64,000 nucleotides of DNA from Candidatus Synechococcus calcipolaris G9 (GTDB lineage: Bacteria; Cyanobacteriota; Cyanobacteriia; Thermosynechococcales; Thermosynechococcaceae), in NCBI RefSeq assembly GCF_029582805.1, contig NZ_JAKKUT010000002.1, positions 248,001 to 312,000 of the forward strand. The letters are read 5' to 3'. The translations under genes and the position numbers were made by a program. The notes below the pieces were generated by a model, which saw nothing but the letters and a program-made list of their open reading frames with translations, ran no database searches and was not told the origin of the DNA. The stretch's first letter is position 1, and each line of letters starts with the position of its first letter. Of the stretch, positions 8,205 to 16,895 are shown piece after piece.

Positions 8205-9335
8205 TCAAAGCTCACAGACTAGGGATTCCCCACAAAGACTCAAATCAATGTCTGGCAGAGGTGGATTATCCCCCACGTAGGTTCCTAGACCATGGGCGGT
8301 GCGAATCAGAAAACTCGTGGGTTCCAAGGGACGGGGACTCAAGGCCAAAACCTCTGGGATGGGGATGGCAATAGCCTTTCCGGCCTGCCAGGCTAACATC
8401 CGGTCAAATTTACTTTGGGCAATTAAATCTACAGCCATATTCCCCAGGGCGGCGGCCAAAATGCGATCCAGGGCCAAGGGCATTCCCCCCCGCTGCACAT
8501 GGCCGAGGACGGATACCCGCACTTCTAGGGGGACTTGACTACAGTGGCTAATTTGTTCAGCAACGTACTGACCAATACTGGGATGGCTGGGAGAGGTGGC
8601 CACAAAACCAGGGGAATTCACTTCCTGGGCCCCTTCTGCCACGACTACTAAGGCAAACTTACGATTCCAACGTTCCCGCAACTCATCAATATGACGGCAG
8701 ATACCCGTAATGGAGTAGGGAATCTCTGGCAGTAAAATGACATCTGCGCCACCGGCAATTCCAGCATGGAGAGCTAAATGCCCCGTGGTTCGCCCCATGA
8801 CCTCTACAACCATGATGCGGTTGTGACTGGCCGCCGTGGAAATAATCCGATTGAGGGCATCCGTTACCGTATTCACCGCAGTATCAAAGCCAATGGAGCG
8901 ATCGGTGAGAGCTACATCATTATCAATGGTTTTGGGAATTGCCAGGAAGTTCCATCCACCCCTTTTGGCAATTTGGTGCAGAATGGCTAGACTACCATCG
9001 CCGCAAATCGCAATTAAAGCATCTAGGCCTAGGTCATGGTAGCCCTCAATAATTTGATCCGCCACGGGCAATGGATCCCCGCTGTTTACGGAGCCAAGAA
9101 TGGTTCCCCCCATCGTCAGAAGTAAATCGATGCCACGCAGATTCATGGCATGGACTCCTAGGGGAATGGATTGACGGTTGAGGAGTCCCTCTGTGGCGTG
9201 GGGAATTCCCAGCACTTCCCAGTCATAACTTAAGCTGGCATGATTCACGATCGCCCGGATAGCCGCATTTAAGCCAGGGCAGTCACCCCCACTGGTCATT
9301 ACACCAACCCGTTTCCGCTTGCTGGATCCACTCAT
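8205..9335 (-). CDS. pfkA: 6-phosphofructokinase
   Basis: Phosphorylates fructose 6-phosphate to the 1,6-bisphosphate in glycolysis. The 376-residue protein has the family motifs in order: MTSGGDCPGLNAAIR (13-27), CGDGS (111-115), PKTIDND (134-140) with catalytic Asp138, and MGRTTGHLA in the middle. The two donor-specificity positions are informative. Gly in CGDGS is the ATP-type residue (PPi-type enzymes have Asp), whereas Lys in PKTIDND is the residue usual in PPi enzymes (E. coli has Gly). This mixed Gly/Lys set is known from some ATP-using PFKs outside the classical bacterial group. ATG 9335 is preferred over TTG 9341 two codons upstream. Confidence 0.93.
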   Translation of the reverse strand: MSGSSKRKRVGVMTSGGDCPGLNAAIRAIVNHASLSYDWEVLGIPHATEGLLNRQSIPLGVHAMNLRGIDLLLTMGGTILGSVNSGDPLPVADQIIEGYHDLGLDALIAICGDGSLAILHQIAKRGGWNFLAIPKTIDNDVALTDRSIGFDTAVNTVTDALNRIISTAASHNRIMVVEVMGRTTGHLALHAGIAGGADVILLPEIPYSITGICRHIDELRERWNRKFALVVVAEGAQEVNSPGFVATSPSHPSIGQYVAEQISHCSQVPLEVRVSVLGHVQRGGMPLALDRILAAALGNMAVDLIAQSKFDRMLAWQAGKAIAIPIPEVLALSPRPLEPTSFLIRTAHGLGTYVGDNPPLPDIDLSLCGESLVCEL

Positions 9336-9446
9336 AGTCAATTAACTCGTTAGATTCATTCGTTGAACAGAATCATATTCCTGCTCACCGCTCCAGCGTA
9401 AATCATGAATCAAAATTCTCAGATTCCCTTAAGGAAATATTCTGGA

Positions 9447-9494
9447 ACTACATATAAAACTACATATAACTTTAGGTTTGACTTTAGGTTCTGT
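9447..9494. repeat. two consecutive pairs of 12-bp direct repeats
   Basis: Four back-to-back 12-base units: ACTACATATAAA, ACTACATATAAC, TTTAGGTTTGAC, TTTAGGTTCTGT. The first two are 11/12 identical and the last two share TTTAGGTT. They lie in the 238-bp gap between the divergent pfkA and ABC-ATPase genes, about 80 bp before the latter. Such phased repeats could be binding sites for a dimeric regulator, which is inference. Confidence 0.6.
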
Positions 9495-9573
9495 GATGGT
9501 TCAATATGCAGCCCCATGAACCTCTTCATAATGGAAAGTAGTACTGGTATCAAGGAAAAAGTCAGCCAAGTTT

Positions 9574-10635
9574 ATGACGATTCTAAAGTTACATCATCTC
9601 AATAAAACCTTTCGTTCCGGAGTGGTTCCCGTTAAGGATTTGAGTTTAACGGTGGAGGAAGATGAATTTTTAACCCTGGTGGGCCCCTCTGGCTGTGGTA
9701 AATCCACAACTCTGCGGATGATTGCGGGCCTTGAACAACCCACCCGCGGCCAAATATACCTAAATGATCAGGAGATTAGCGGCCATTCCCCTGGAGATCG
9801 CAACATGGCCATGGTTTTTCAAAGCTACGCCCTCTATCCCCACATGACGGTAAATGAAAATATTGCCTCTCCTCTGCGGCTGCGAAACCTCAGTAAAAGC
9901 GATATTCAACAACGGGTGCGGGAAACCTGCCAAAGGCTTGATCTTGAGGAACTGGGCGATCGCAAACCGGCCCAGCTTTCGGGAGGTCAACGTCAACGGG
10001 TAGCCCTAGCCCGTGCTTTAGTTCGGCGACCCCAGGTTTTTTTACTGGATGAACCCCTCAGTAATTTAGATGCCCTCCTCCGGGAAAAAGTGCGGGCCCA
10101 GTTAAAGGAAATTTTTGGCCAGCAACCGGCTCCGGTGGTCTATGTCACCCATGATCAAACGGAGGCTATGACGTTATCCACTAAGGTGGCTGTCCTCTAT
10201 GAGGGCCATCTTCAGCAGTTGGCCACCCCCGATAAGATTTATGGGCAGCCCGCCAATCATTTTGTTGCCAGCTTTATTGGCAGCCCGCAGATGAATTTAC
10301 TCTCCTTACCCTGCCAAGGATTCTCCGCCCGCCTCGGTAATGTTAAATTGCCTCTAAAAACCAATTTTCCGCCCCTATCCATGGTCACGTTAGGGATCCG
10401 ACCGGAGCATATTCGCCTAGCCCAACCAGAAGATGCGATCGCCCTGAAGGGAGAAGTAATCTTAGTGGAAAACTTGGGTATGAATCGGTTACTCACGGTG
10501 GGAATTGATGAGTCATCCCTGGTCTTGCGGGCCCTGATTCCCCAGGATCAACCCTGGCAGTCATCCATTTGCCTGACGTTCTCCCCAGAAACCTTACATT
10601 GGTTTCATCCCCAAAGCGGCGATCGCCTCGGCTAA
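9574..10635 (+). CDS. ABC transporter ATP-binding protein, MalK/UgpC type
   Basis: A 353-residue ATPase subunit of a carbohydrate-type ABC importer. The nucleotide-binding domain has Walker A GPSGCGKST (37-45), the Q-loop in VFQSYALYPHMTV (Gln83), signature LSGGQ (135-139), Walker B VFLLDE (155-160) and an H-loop in YVTHDQTEAM. About 120 further residues form the OB-like regulatory domain found in MalK, UgpC and MsmK. Permeases and a binding protein are not adjacent. An orphan, shared ATPase of this class is common in cyanobacteria and other bacteria, where it can serve several sugar or osmolyte importers. The substrate cannot be deduced. ATG at 9574 gives the family's usual N-terminus. Confidence 0.92.
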   Translation: MTILKLHHLNKTFRSGVVPVKDLSLTVEEDEFLTLVGPSGCGKSTTLRMIAGLEQPTRGQIYLNDQEISGHSPGDRNMAMVFQSYALYPHMTVNENIASPLRLRNLSKSDIQQRVRETCQRLDLEELGDRKPAQLSGGQRQRVALARALVRRPQVFLLDEPLSNLDALLREKVRAQLKEIFGQQPAPVVYVTHDQTEAMTLSTKVAVLYEGHLQQLATPDKIYGQPANHFVASFIGSPQMNLLSLPCQGFSARLGNVKLPLKTNFPPLSMVTLGIRPEHIRLAQPEDAIALKGEVILVENLGMNRLLTVGIDESSLVLRALIPQDQPWQSSICLTFSPETLHWFHPQSGDRLG

Positions 10636-10669
10636 CCCTGCCTGAAATTAATATTTTTTCTGAGAATTG

Positions 10670-10718
10670 ATTAAAAAAATACCCCCCTTAGACATATATC
10701 CAGAGGAGGGCTGGTTTT
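10670..10718. terminator. bidirectional intrinsic terminator between convergent genes
   Basis: CCCCCCT (10682-10688) pairs with AGGAGGG (10704-10710), giving seven pairs with one G-U. It is flanked by a run of A on the left and TTTTTA on the right. Read on either strand the stem is followed by U-rich sequence. It lies between the ABC ATPase (+) and the DUF4912 gene (-) and can serve both. Confidence 0.65.
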
Positions 10719-10753
10719 TAAGTTAAGACATTAATCTGAAGTGTGTGAATGTC

Positions 10754-11989
10754 CTATACCGGCCATTCTAGAATCGCTTCCGCCTTCGTATTGGTACGAC
10801 GCTCTGGAGTTTCCCGGGTAAACTTCATGTGAATAGCCCGGTTTTGCTCACCATCGGCCGCCACCGCAAAGATCGGGAAGTCCAGCAGGCCATCCTGGAA
10901 CGACATCTGGAAGCGGAACGTCCCATCGGGATTCAGTTTAATGGGTTGGCCGCCAATGGTGACGGTGGCATCAGGCTCCGTAGCACCGTAGACAATCAAT
11001 TCTGCATCCGCCACCAACCAGAATTGACGGGGACGAATGGGTGCGGCCGATGCCGAGAAGCCCACCCCAGACATAGTAAGGCCAGAGACCGTTGGTAGGG
11101 CCCACAGACCCACGCCGGAGGGGAAGACGTAGGAACTGATCGCCATTTCCGGTGTTACCGATCCAGGAACCTGCTGCATCGAACCATAGAGGGAACCGGC
11201 CACCCGCTGGGCCTCTGCCCCTTCTGCCATGGCAAAAATGCCTTCATAAATTGGATTGGGTTCACTACTGCCTGCGGTGACCGGAGAACCAAGATCAAAG
11301 ACGGTTTTACCCCGCAGATCCATATCCCAGTCCACGGTAATGAATTGATCCCAAACCCAATCCGAGGGGTAGGTGGGGGGAATATGCACCGGACTGGAAC
11401 GGGCTAACACAAGCCAACGACCATCGCCACAACGATAACCAATTTCCACCACGTAGTCGCGATCGCTCACGGGGATCGGCACATACCATTCCCGAGCTAA
11501 CTCATCACAGGGATATTCCTGGACACTGTGGGGAATTTGATGGTCTAAATTAATATTGGTGGAATCATATATCCGCAATGCCAAACGTTGACCCCCCTGG
11601 CGGCGCAAGTCTTCCCGATGTTCATTGGGGATGTCCCAATAGGCATAGGCCCACTGAGGATCCCGAGGCATCAGCACAATCCGACTATCACCATAGCCAC
11701 CGGGCAAATCCCCTAGGCCTTCATCCACGCTAGCGGGTACAACTTCCGGTTCCTGGGCAGGGCCAAGATCAAACTTTGATGCTTCCACTTTTTCTTGCAA
11801 CTCCAAACGACTAGGGACAGGTTTAGCAGAGACAACAGCCGCGCCATTAGCCAAGGCTTGTTTTTCACGAATAGCAGTGAGGAGTTGATCTTTACGCATC
11901 CGACTATAACGGGATACCTGCAATTCACTGGCGACCCGTCTCAATTGTCGCAATGTCATATCTTCTAAGGGGGGTCGATCCTTCGGCAT
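10754..11989 (-). CDS. DUF4912 protein with an N-terminal Rho-N/SAP-like helical domain
   Basis: A 411-residue protein. Residues about 9-47 (EDMTLRQLRRVASEL, then SRMRKDQLLTAI) form the short helix-turn-helix seen in Rho N-terminal and SAP-like domains, which often bind nucleic acid. Residues about 95-225, beginning SRIVLMPRDPQWAYAYWD, match the DUF4912 pattern, an aromatic-rich beta domain with no known activity. The C-terminal part contains a second beta-rich piece with a GATEPDATVTIGG turn that resembles carbohydrate- or Ig-like sandwiches. No signal peptide or membrane segment. The combination recurs in cyanobacteria as I remember it. Function unknown. A good intrinsic terminator follows the gene. 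Confidence 0.75.
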   Translation of the reverse strand: MPKDRPPLEDMTLRQLRRVASELQVSRYSRMRKDQLLTAIREKQALANGAAVVSAKPVPSRLELQEKVEASKFDLGPAQEPEVVPASVDEGLGDLPGGYGDSRIVLMPRDPQWAYAYWDIPNEHREDLRRQGGQRLALRIYDSTNINLDHQIPHSVQEYPCDELAREWYVPIPVSDRDYVVEIGYRCGDGRWLVLARSSPVHIPPTYPSDWVWDQFITVDWDMDLRGKTVFDLGSPVTAGSSEPNPIYEGIFAMAEGAEAQRVAGSLYGSMQQVPGSVTPEMAISSYVFPSGVGLWALPTVSGLTMSGVGFSASAAPIRPRQFWLVADAELIVYGATEPDATVTIGGQPIKLNPDGTFRFQMSFQDGLLDFPIFAVAADGEQNRAIHMKFTRETPERRTNTKAEAILEWPV

Positions 11990-12244
11990 AGGTGCCTCCT
12001 AGTTAAAACCATGGATAGCCTAGTGCTATCTCATGCACTATATGTGACAGAAAAAGTCAAGACCGTCAAGGTAAAGAATCATTAATTAAGACGGAGTTCA
12101 CCCAAATAAGCCGCCGGACGAGATCATTGGTCATAGAACCATGACATTTGATCGATTCTGGGGATCGCTTTTATTATCGAACAGAGCAAAATTTCAATGC
12201 CATCATACATCATAGAATTGGTCTAGCGTTGCAGGTCGATTAGG

Positions 12245-15200
12245 GTGTTTAGTCGTTTAGCATTCCGGCATAAGCTGCTCTTGCTCATCTTGACCCCGGT
12301 GATGATTCTCTACACGGGGCTGTTTTATATTGGTCGCGCTCGTTTAAGTGAGCAGGATAAGAAGGATGCCCAGCAGTGGATGCGGGAACTGGTTCAGCAG
12401 TACGCCCTTCAGTTAGACAGTAATCTCCAAGAAATTGAAGAAATTGCCCTGACCACAGCCAATGCCATTGAAGCCTTGCCCAACCCCAGCGAAGCCCAGC
12501 TCTATAACTTCCTCAGTTTGAACGTGATTCAGAACCCCCTGATTTATGGGGCGGGAATTGCCTACCAACCCAATGCCTATTCGCCCCAACAGCGACTATT
12601 TGCCCCCTATGTTTTTTTAGATGAAAACGATCGCCCGGTGCGGGTCAATATTGGCACCGTTAATGATTACAGCCAGCCAGGGCAAGGCTTTGAGTGGTAT
12701 TCCCAGCCCATGGCTAGTAAGCTGCCCCGCTGGAGTTCCCCCTACTTTGATGACGGAGTGGGAAATGTCTTGATGGTGACGTACTCCGTGCCTTTTCGCC
12801 GCAATGGCCAGGTACAGGGGGTGGCAACCGTTGATTTACCTTTGGTGTCTCTGAAAAGTCGCATTGATATCCAAGGGCTACAGGATCGAGAATTTTTTAT
12901 TCTTGATCGCCAGGGGAAGTTAATTTTTCATGACAATGATGCGCTAATTGAGCAGTCAATTTTTGATGTTGCCGAGCGCAAAGGTCGCCCAGATATTCGA
13001 GAGCTTGGGGAAATGATGCTTTCGGGTCAAACGGGGGATATTGCCATGGAAAAGTGGGAGGGGGAGGGTCAGCAGTGGGTCTTTTTTGCCCCCATTCGTA
13101 ATACCGACTGGAGTTTAGCCATTCGCTTAGATGAAGATGATGTTTTGGCATTCATTTATGAACAAACCCAGGTGGGTATTATTATTTTAATTGTCTCCAT
13201 CGGGATCATGATTGTCATTGTCTGGTTAGCCAGTAGCTATTTAACCCATCCCTTAACCCAGTTAGATACAGCGGCCAAGGAAATTGCCCAGGGAAATTTG
13301 GATGTTCAGGTTGAGTTTAATACCCGCGATGAAATTGGCAATCTCAGTCGCACGTTTTCTAATATGGCGCGGCAACTCAAGTCCTCTATTACGAACCTAA
13401 AGGATTTTAACCAACGCCTTGAAGACCTTGTGAACGAACGCACTGAGGCCCTAGAGGCAGCTAATGCAATTTTGCAACACAAAGAACGGCTTCTGCAAAA
13501 TCAAAATACTGCCTTGATTACCCTAAGTCGCTCCGTCAATATTCAGAAAGGTCATCTAGGGGCAGCCCTCAAGGAAATCGTTGAAATTACGGCCCATACC
13601 CTAGAGGTGGATCGGGTGGGAATTTGGCAGCTACGGGGTGAAAATCTAGTTTGTATCGAACTGTTTGATCGACGGGGAGAAGCCTATCGCAAGCTCACCG
13701 CAACCCCGATGGATGACTGTCAGGATTTTATGGAGTATTTTCGCGCTGGCGAGTCTTTAATCCTAAATTGTATTGCCACCGACGATCGCAGCCAAGTCTT
13801 ACGCAACTACTGTGAAGCCAATGATGTCCAAGCCCTAGTGAGTATGCCCATTGCGTTAAGTACCGAGTTAGTGGGTATTTTGTCCGTGGAAGTGGTGAAA
13901 CAGCCCCATAAATGGTCCTTAGAAGAAACAACCTTTGCCAGTAATATCACTGACATTGTTGCCCTGGCCATTGCCTCCCGCGATCGCCGCCAAGCGGAAG
14001 TGGAAATGCTCAAGTCCAAGGAATCTGCCGAAGCGGCCAATAAGGCAAAGAGTGTGTTTTTGGCCAATATGAGCCATGAGCTGCGAACCCCCCTCAATGC
14101 CATCCTCGGATTTAGCCAACTCATGCTGGGCGATCGCTCCCTGGGGGACAAACAGCACCAAACCGTGGAAACCATTAACCGCAGTGGTGAGCATTTACTG
14201 GGTCTGATTAACGATGTCCTCGATATGGCCAAAATTGAAGCCGGGCGCATTGTCCTCCAAACCAGTGCCTTTAATTTAAGCCGCGCCCTCAAAACCATTG
14301 AAGAGATGCTAAAGGTGCGGGCCCAAGCCAAGAATTTACAATTGGTGTTTGATTTAGCCGACAATTTACCGGAAGCCATTATCACCGACGAGACCAAACT
14401 GCGCCAAGTGTTAGTCAATCTGTTGGGAAATGCGATTAAATTCACCAAGGAGGGAGGGGTGGCCCTCAAGGTCAATTATCAGAACACACCCGAACCCCAA
14501 TTGCTCTTTGAAATTAGTGATACCGGCATTGGTATGGGCCCCGATGAATTAAAGCTTCTGTTTCAGCCCTTTGTCCAAACCGATAGCAGTAAGAAGGTCA
14601 GTGAAGGGACGGGACTGGGGTTAGCCATTAGTCGCCAATTTGTGCAACTGATGGGGGGGGATATTCAGGTAACAAGCAAAAAGGGAGAAGGTACCACGTT
14701 TAGTTTTGCCATTCAGGTCGAATTAGCTGATGTGAGCGCCGTAGCTACCGAAGAAACCAAAGCAAAAGTCATCGGTCTTGCCCCTGGACAACCGGAGTAT
14801 CGCATTTTAATTGTGGATGATGTTCCCGAAAATCGTGAGCTTCTGCATCGCCTCCTCGAACCCATTGGCTTCAAATTAAAGGAAGCCTGCAATGGCAAAG
14901 AGGCCGTGGAGCAATGGCAAATCTGGGATCCCCATATCATTCTCATGGATATTAAGATGCCCGTCATGGATGGCCGCGCCGCCACCCGCCACATCAAAAC
15001 CCACCTGGGCGATCGCTCCACCAAAATTTTTGCCGTTACCGCCAGTACCTTTGAGCAGGAAAAAGAAGAACTCCTGAAAAATGGCTGTGATGATTTTATT
15101 CCCAAACCCTTCCGCAATCGCATGGTTCTCGATCGCCTGGCTAAACACCTCAATCTCACCTATACCTACGCCAGTACAACCCCAACCAAGGAATCAAATT

Positions 15201-15424
15201 CAACTCCGGCGATCGCCCCCATTGAACTGGATCGCGATACCCTGATGATTATGCCCCGGGAATGGATTGGGGAACTGCACCAAGCTGCCAAAAAACTCAA
15301 CAGCAAGCGGGTCAAGGAACTGCTCCAGGAGATTCCCGAATCTGAAGCGGCCCTGAGCCTCAGCCTCAATCAACTGGTCAAGTCCTTCCGCTTCGACCGC
15401 CTAGTGGAGCTAACAATGCCGTGA
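12245..15424 (+). CDS. membrane hybrid sensor histidine kinase (Cache-HAMP-GAF-HisKA-HATPase-REC)
   Basis: A 1059-residue sensor. A first membrane helix (10-30) is followed by a periplasmic double-Cache-like domain to about 300. It contains WYSQP and TYSVPFRRNGQVQGVATVDL, typical of dCache ligand-binding domains. Then come a second membrane helix (about 307-332), HAMP (333-385), a short coiled coil, GAF (about 430-585), HisKA with phospho-acceptor His611 in SHELRTPLN, and HATPase with N box NLLGNAIKF, DTGIGM and GTGLGLAIS. The receiver domain has acidic IVDDV and phospho-Asp902 in LMDIKMPVMDG, and about 80 residues of unassigned tail follow. The start is GTG 12245. No cognate regulator is adjacent, so the signal and target are unknown. 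The gene stands alone between a minus-strand gene and an antiporter 69 bp downstream. Confidence 0.93.
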   Translation: MFSRLAFRHKLLLLILTPVMILYTGLFYIGRARLSEQDKKDAQQWMRELVQQYALQLDSNLQEIEEIALTTANAIEALPNPSEAQLYNFLSLNVIQNPLIYGAGIAYQPNAYSPQQRLFAPYVFLDENDRPVRVNIGTVNDYSQPGQGFEWYSQPMASKLPRWSSPYFDDGVGNVLMVTYSVPFRRNGQVQGVATVDLPLVSLKSRIDIQGLQDREFFILDRQGKLIFHDNDALIEQSIFDVAERKGRPDIRELGEMMLSGQTGDIAMEKWEGEGQQWVFFAPIRNTDWSLAIRLDEDDVLAFIYEQTQVGIIILIVSIGIMIVIVWLASSYLTHPLTQLDTAAKEIAQGNLDVQVEFNTRDEIGNLSRTFSNMARQLKSSITNLKDFNQRLEDLVNERTEALEAANAILQHKERLLQNQNTALITLSRSVNIQKGHLGAALKEIVEITAHTLEVDRVGIWQLRGENLVCIELFDRRGEAYRKLTATPMDDCQDFMEYFRAGESLILNCIATDDRSQVLRNYCEANDVQALVSMPIALSTELVGILSVEVVKQPHKWSLEETTFASNITDIVALAIASRDRRQAEVEMLKSKESAEAANKAKSVFLANMSHELRTPLNAILGFSQLMLGDRSLGDKQHQTVETINRSGEHLLGLINDVLDMAKIEAGRIVLQTSAFNLSRALKTIEEMLKVRAQAKNLQLVFDLADNLPEAIITDETKLRQVLVNLLGNAIKFTKEGGVALKVNYQNTPEPQLLFEISDTGIGMGPDELKLLFQPFVQTDSSKKVSEGTGLGLAISRQFVQLMGGDIQVTSKKGEGTTFSFAIQVELADVSAVATEETKAKVIGLAPGQPEYRILIVDDVPENRELLHRLLEPIGFKLKEACNGKEAVEQWQIWDPHIILMDIKMPVMDGRAATRHIKTHLGDRSTKIFAVTASTFEQEKEELLKNGCDDFIPKPFRNRMVLDRLAKHLNLTYTYASTTPTKESNSTPAIAPIELDRDTLMIMPREWIGELHQAAKKLNSKRVKELLQEIPESEAALSLSLNQLVKSFRFDRLVELTMP

Positions 15425-15492
15425 AATTGATGTTAGTTTAACCTTGGGTAAGCCAGGATCATAAATCAATAAATTACTTGAGAATAAATTTT

Positions 15493-16857
15493 ATGTCTTT
15501 TCCGTTTATCTCGCCTTTGGTCGCAACGGATCTAGATACGAGTCCCATCGTTCTAGCGGGGGTTCTCCTCAGCTTAGTGGTTATTTTCCTTGCCAGCAAA
15601 CTGGGGGGTGAAGCGGCCAAGCGTCTAGATTTTCCCCCCGTATTGGGAGAACTCATGGCGGGGTTAGTGATTGGGATTTCTGCCCTGCACCTTGTCGTAT
15701 TTCCCGTGAGCGGGGCCCAAGCGGCCGATTCATTGATTATGACCGCCCTGCAATGGATCAATCACCTGGAGCCGGACACCCTCACCAAGATTTACGAATC
15801 CCAGAGTGAAGTGGTCAAGGTTTTGGCGGAGTTGGGGGTGATTATCCTTCTCTTTGAAATTGGTCTAGAATCCGATGTGCGGCAACTGAAGGAAGTGGGC
15901 CCCCAGGCGATCGCCGTTGCCATGACGGGACTTTTGGCTCCCTTGATTCTGGGCACAGCGGGACTGATGTGGTTTTTCCATCTGCCTGCGATTCCGGCGG
16001 TATTTGCGGGAGCGGCCCTTACCGCCACCAGTATTGGTATTACCTCCAAGGTTTTATCGGAACTAGGGCAACTCCAATCGCGGGAAGGGCAAATCATTGT
16101 GGGTGCCGCCGTCATAGATGATGTCTTGGGCATTATTGTCTTGGCGGTAGTGGCCAGTCTAGCCAAAACCGGCGAAGTGGATGTGCGCCATGTGTGCTTT
16201 TTAATTGTCGGGGCAACGACGTTTCTAGCTGGCTCGATTATTCTCGGCAGTGTCTTTAATAAGACCTTTGTCAAACTGGCGGAGGGTCTGAAAACCCGTG
16301 GGAATATCGTTATTCCCGCCCTAGGCTTTGCCTTTTTTATGGCCTTTTTAGGCAGTGCCCTGCAACTAGAAGCCATTTTGGGAGCCTTCGCGGCGGGTCT
16401 GGTACTGGATGAAAGTAATGCCCGTCTGCAACTGGAAGAACTCCTCAAACCCATTGCCGACTTACTGGTACCCATTTTCTTTGTGACGGTGGGGGCAGAG
16501 GCGGATCTAACCATTCTCAATCCGACCGTTCCCGAAAATCGGGCCGGGTTACTCATTGCCGGTTTTCTGATTGTGATTGCCATTTTTACCAAGCTGATCA
16601 GTGGTTGGACTGTCTTTGGTATTCCGGGGATTAACCGTCTGGCCATTGGTTGGGGCATGGTTCCCCGGGGTGAAGTGGGCCTAGTATTTGCGGGTATTGG
16701 GGCGGCAACGGGTGCATTAGATAAACCCCTAGAGGTGGGGATTATCCTCATGGTCATTTTCACCACCTTTTTAGCTCCACCATTTTTACGCTCTGCCTTT
16801 AGTGCCCAACCTCCCACCAGTGGAGAAACAACCCCAGCGATCGCTGGTGAACCCTAA
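15493..16857 (+). CDS. CPA2-family cation:proton antiporter (Kef/NapA type)
   Basis: A 454-residue membrane protein with about 12 helices and no C-terminal TrkA-N or RCK domain. The helix near the start, with DFPPVLGELMAGLVIG, is the conserved inverted-repeat segment of Kef/NapA antiporters. The core has AAVIDDVLGI with an Asp-Asp pair, as in electrogenic Na+/H+ exchangers of the NapA group. A later GMVPRGEVGLVFA segment is also family-typical. It should exchange Na+ or K+ for protons across the plasma or thylakoid membrane. ATG 15493 is preferred to TTG 15478. It follows the histidine kinase by 68 bp on the same strand, so they may be co-transcribed. Confidence 0.9.
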   Translation: MSFPFISPLVATDLDTSPIVLAGVLLSLVVIFLASKLGGEAAKRLDFPPVLGELMAGLVIGISALHLVVFPVSGAQAADSLIMTALQWINHLEPDTLTKIYESQSEVVKVLAELGVIILLFEIGLESDVRQLKEVGPQAIAVAMTGLLAPLILGTAGLMWFFHLPAIPAVFAGAALTATSIGITSKVLSELGQLQSREGQIIVGAAVIDDVLGIIVLAVVASLAKTGEVDVRHVCFLIVGATTFLAGSIILGSVFNKTFVKLAEGLKTRGNIVIPALGFAFFMAFLGSALQLEAILGAFAAGLVLDESNARLQLEELLKPIADLLVPIFFVTVGAEADLTILNPTVPENRAGLLIAGFLIVIAIFTKLISGWTVFGIPGINRLAIGWGMVPRGEVGLVFAGIGAATGALDKPLEVGIILMVIFTTFLAPPFLRSAFSAQPPTSGETTPAIAGEP

Positions 16858-16895
16858 GTTAGGCAGCTTGGCCTCACGTTCGCAATGGAGTCTAA

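Noticed and set aside
9405-9605. Small plus-strand open frame of 66 codons upstream of and overlapping the ABC ATPase start
   Set aside because: It runs through the phased 12-bp repeats and the ATPase start, has an odd composition and no family look. Treated as chance.
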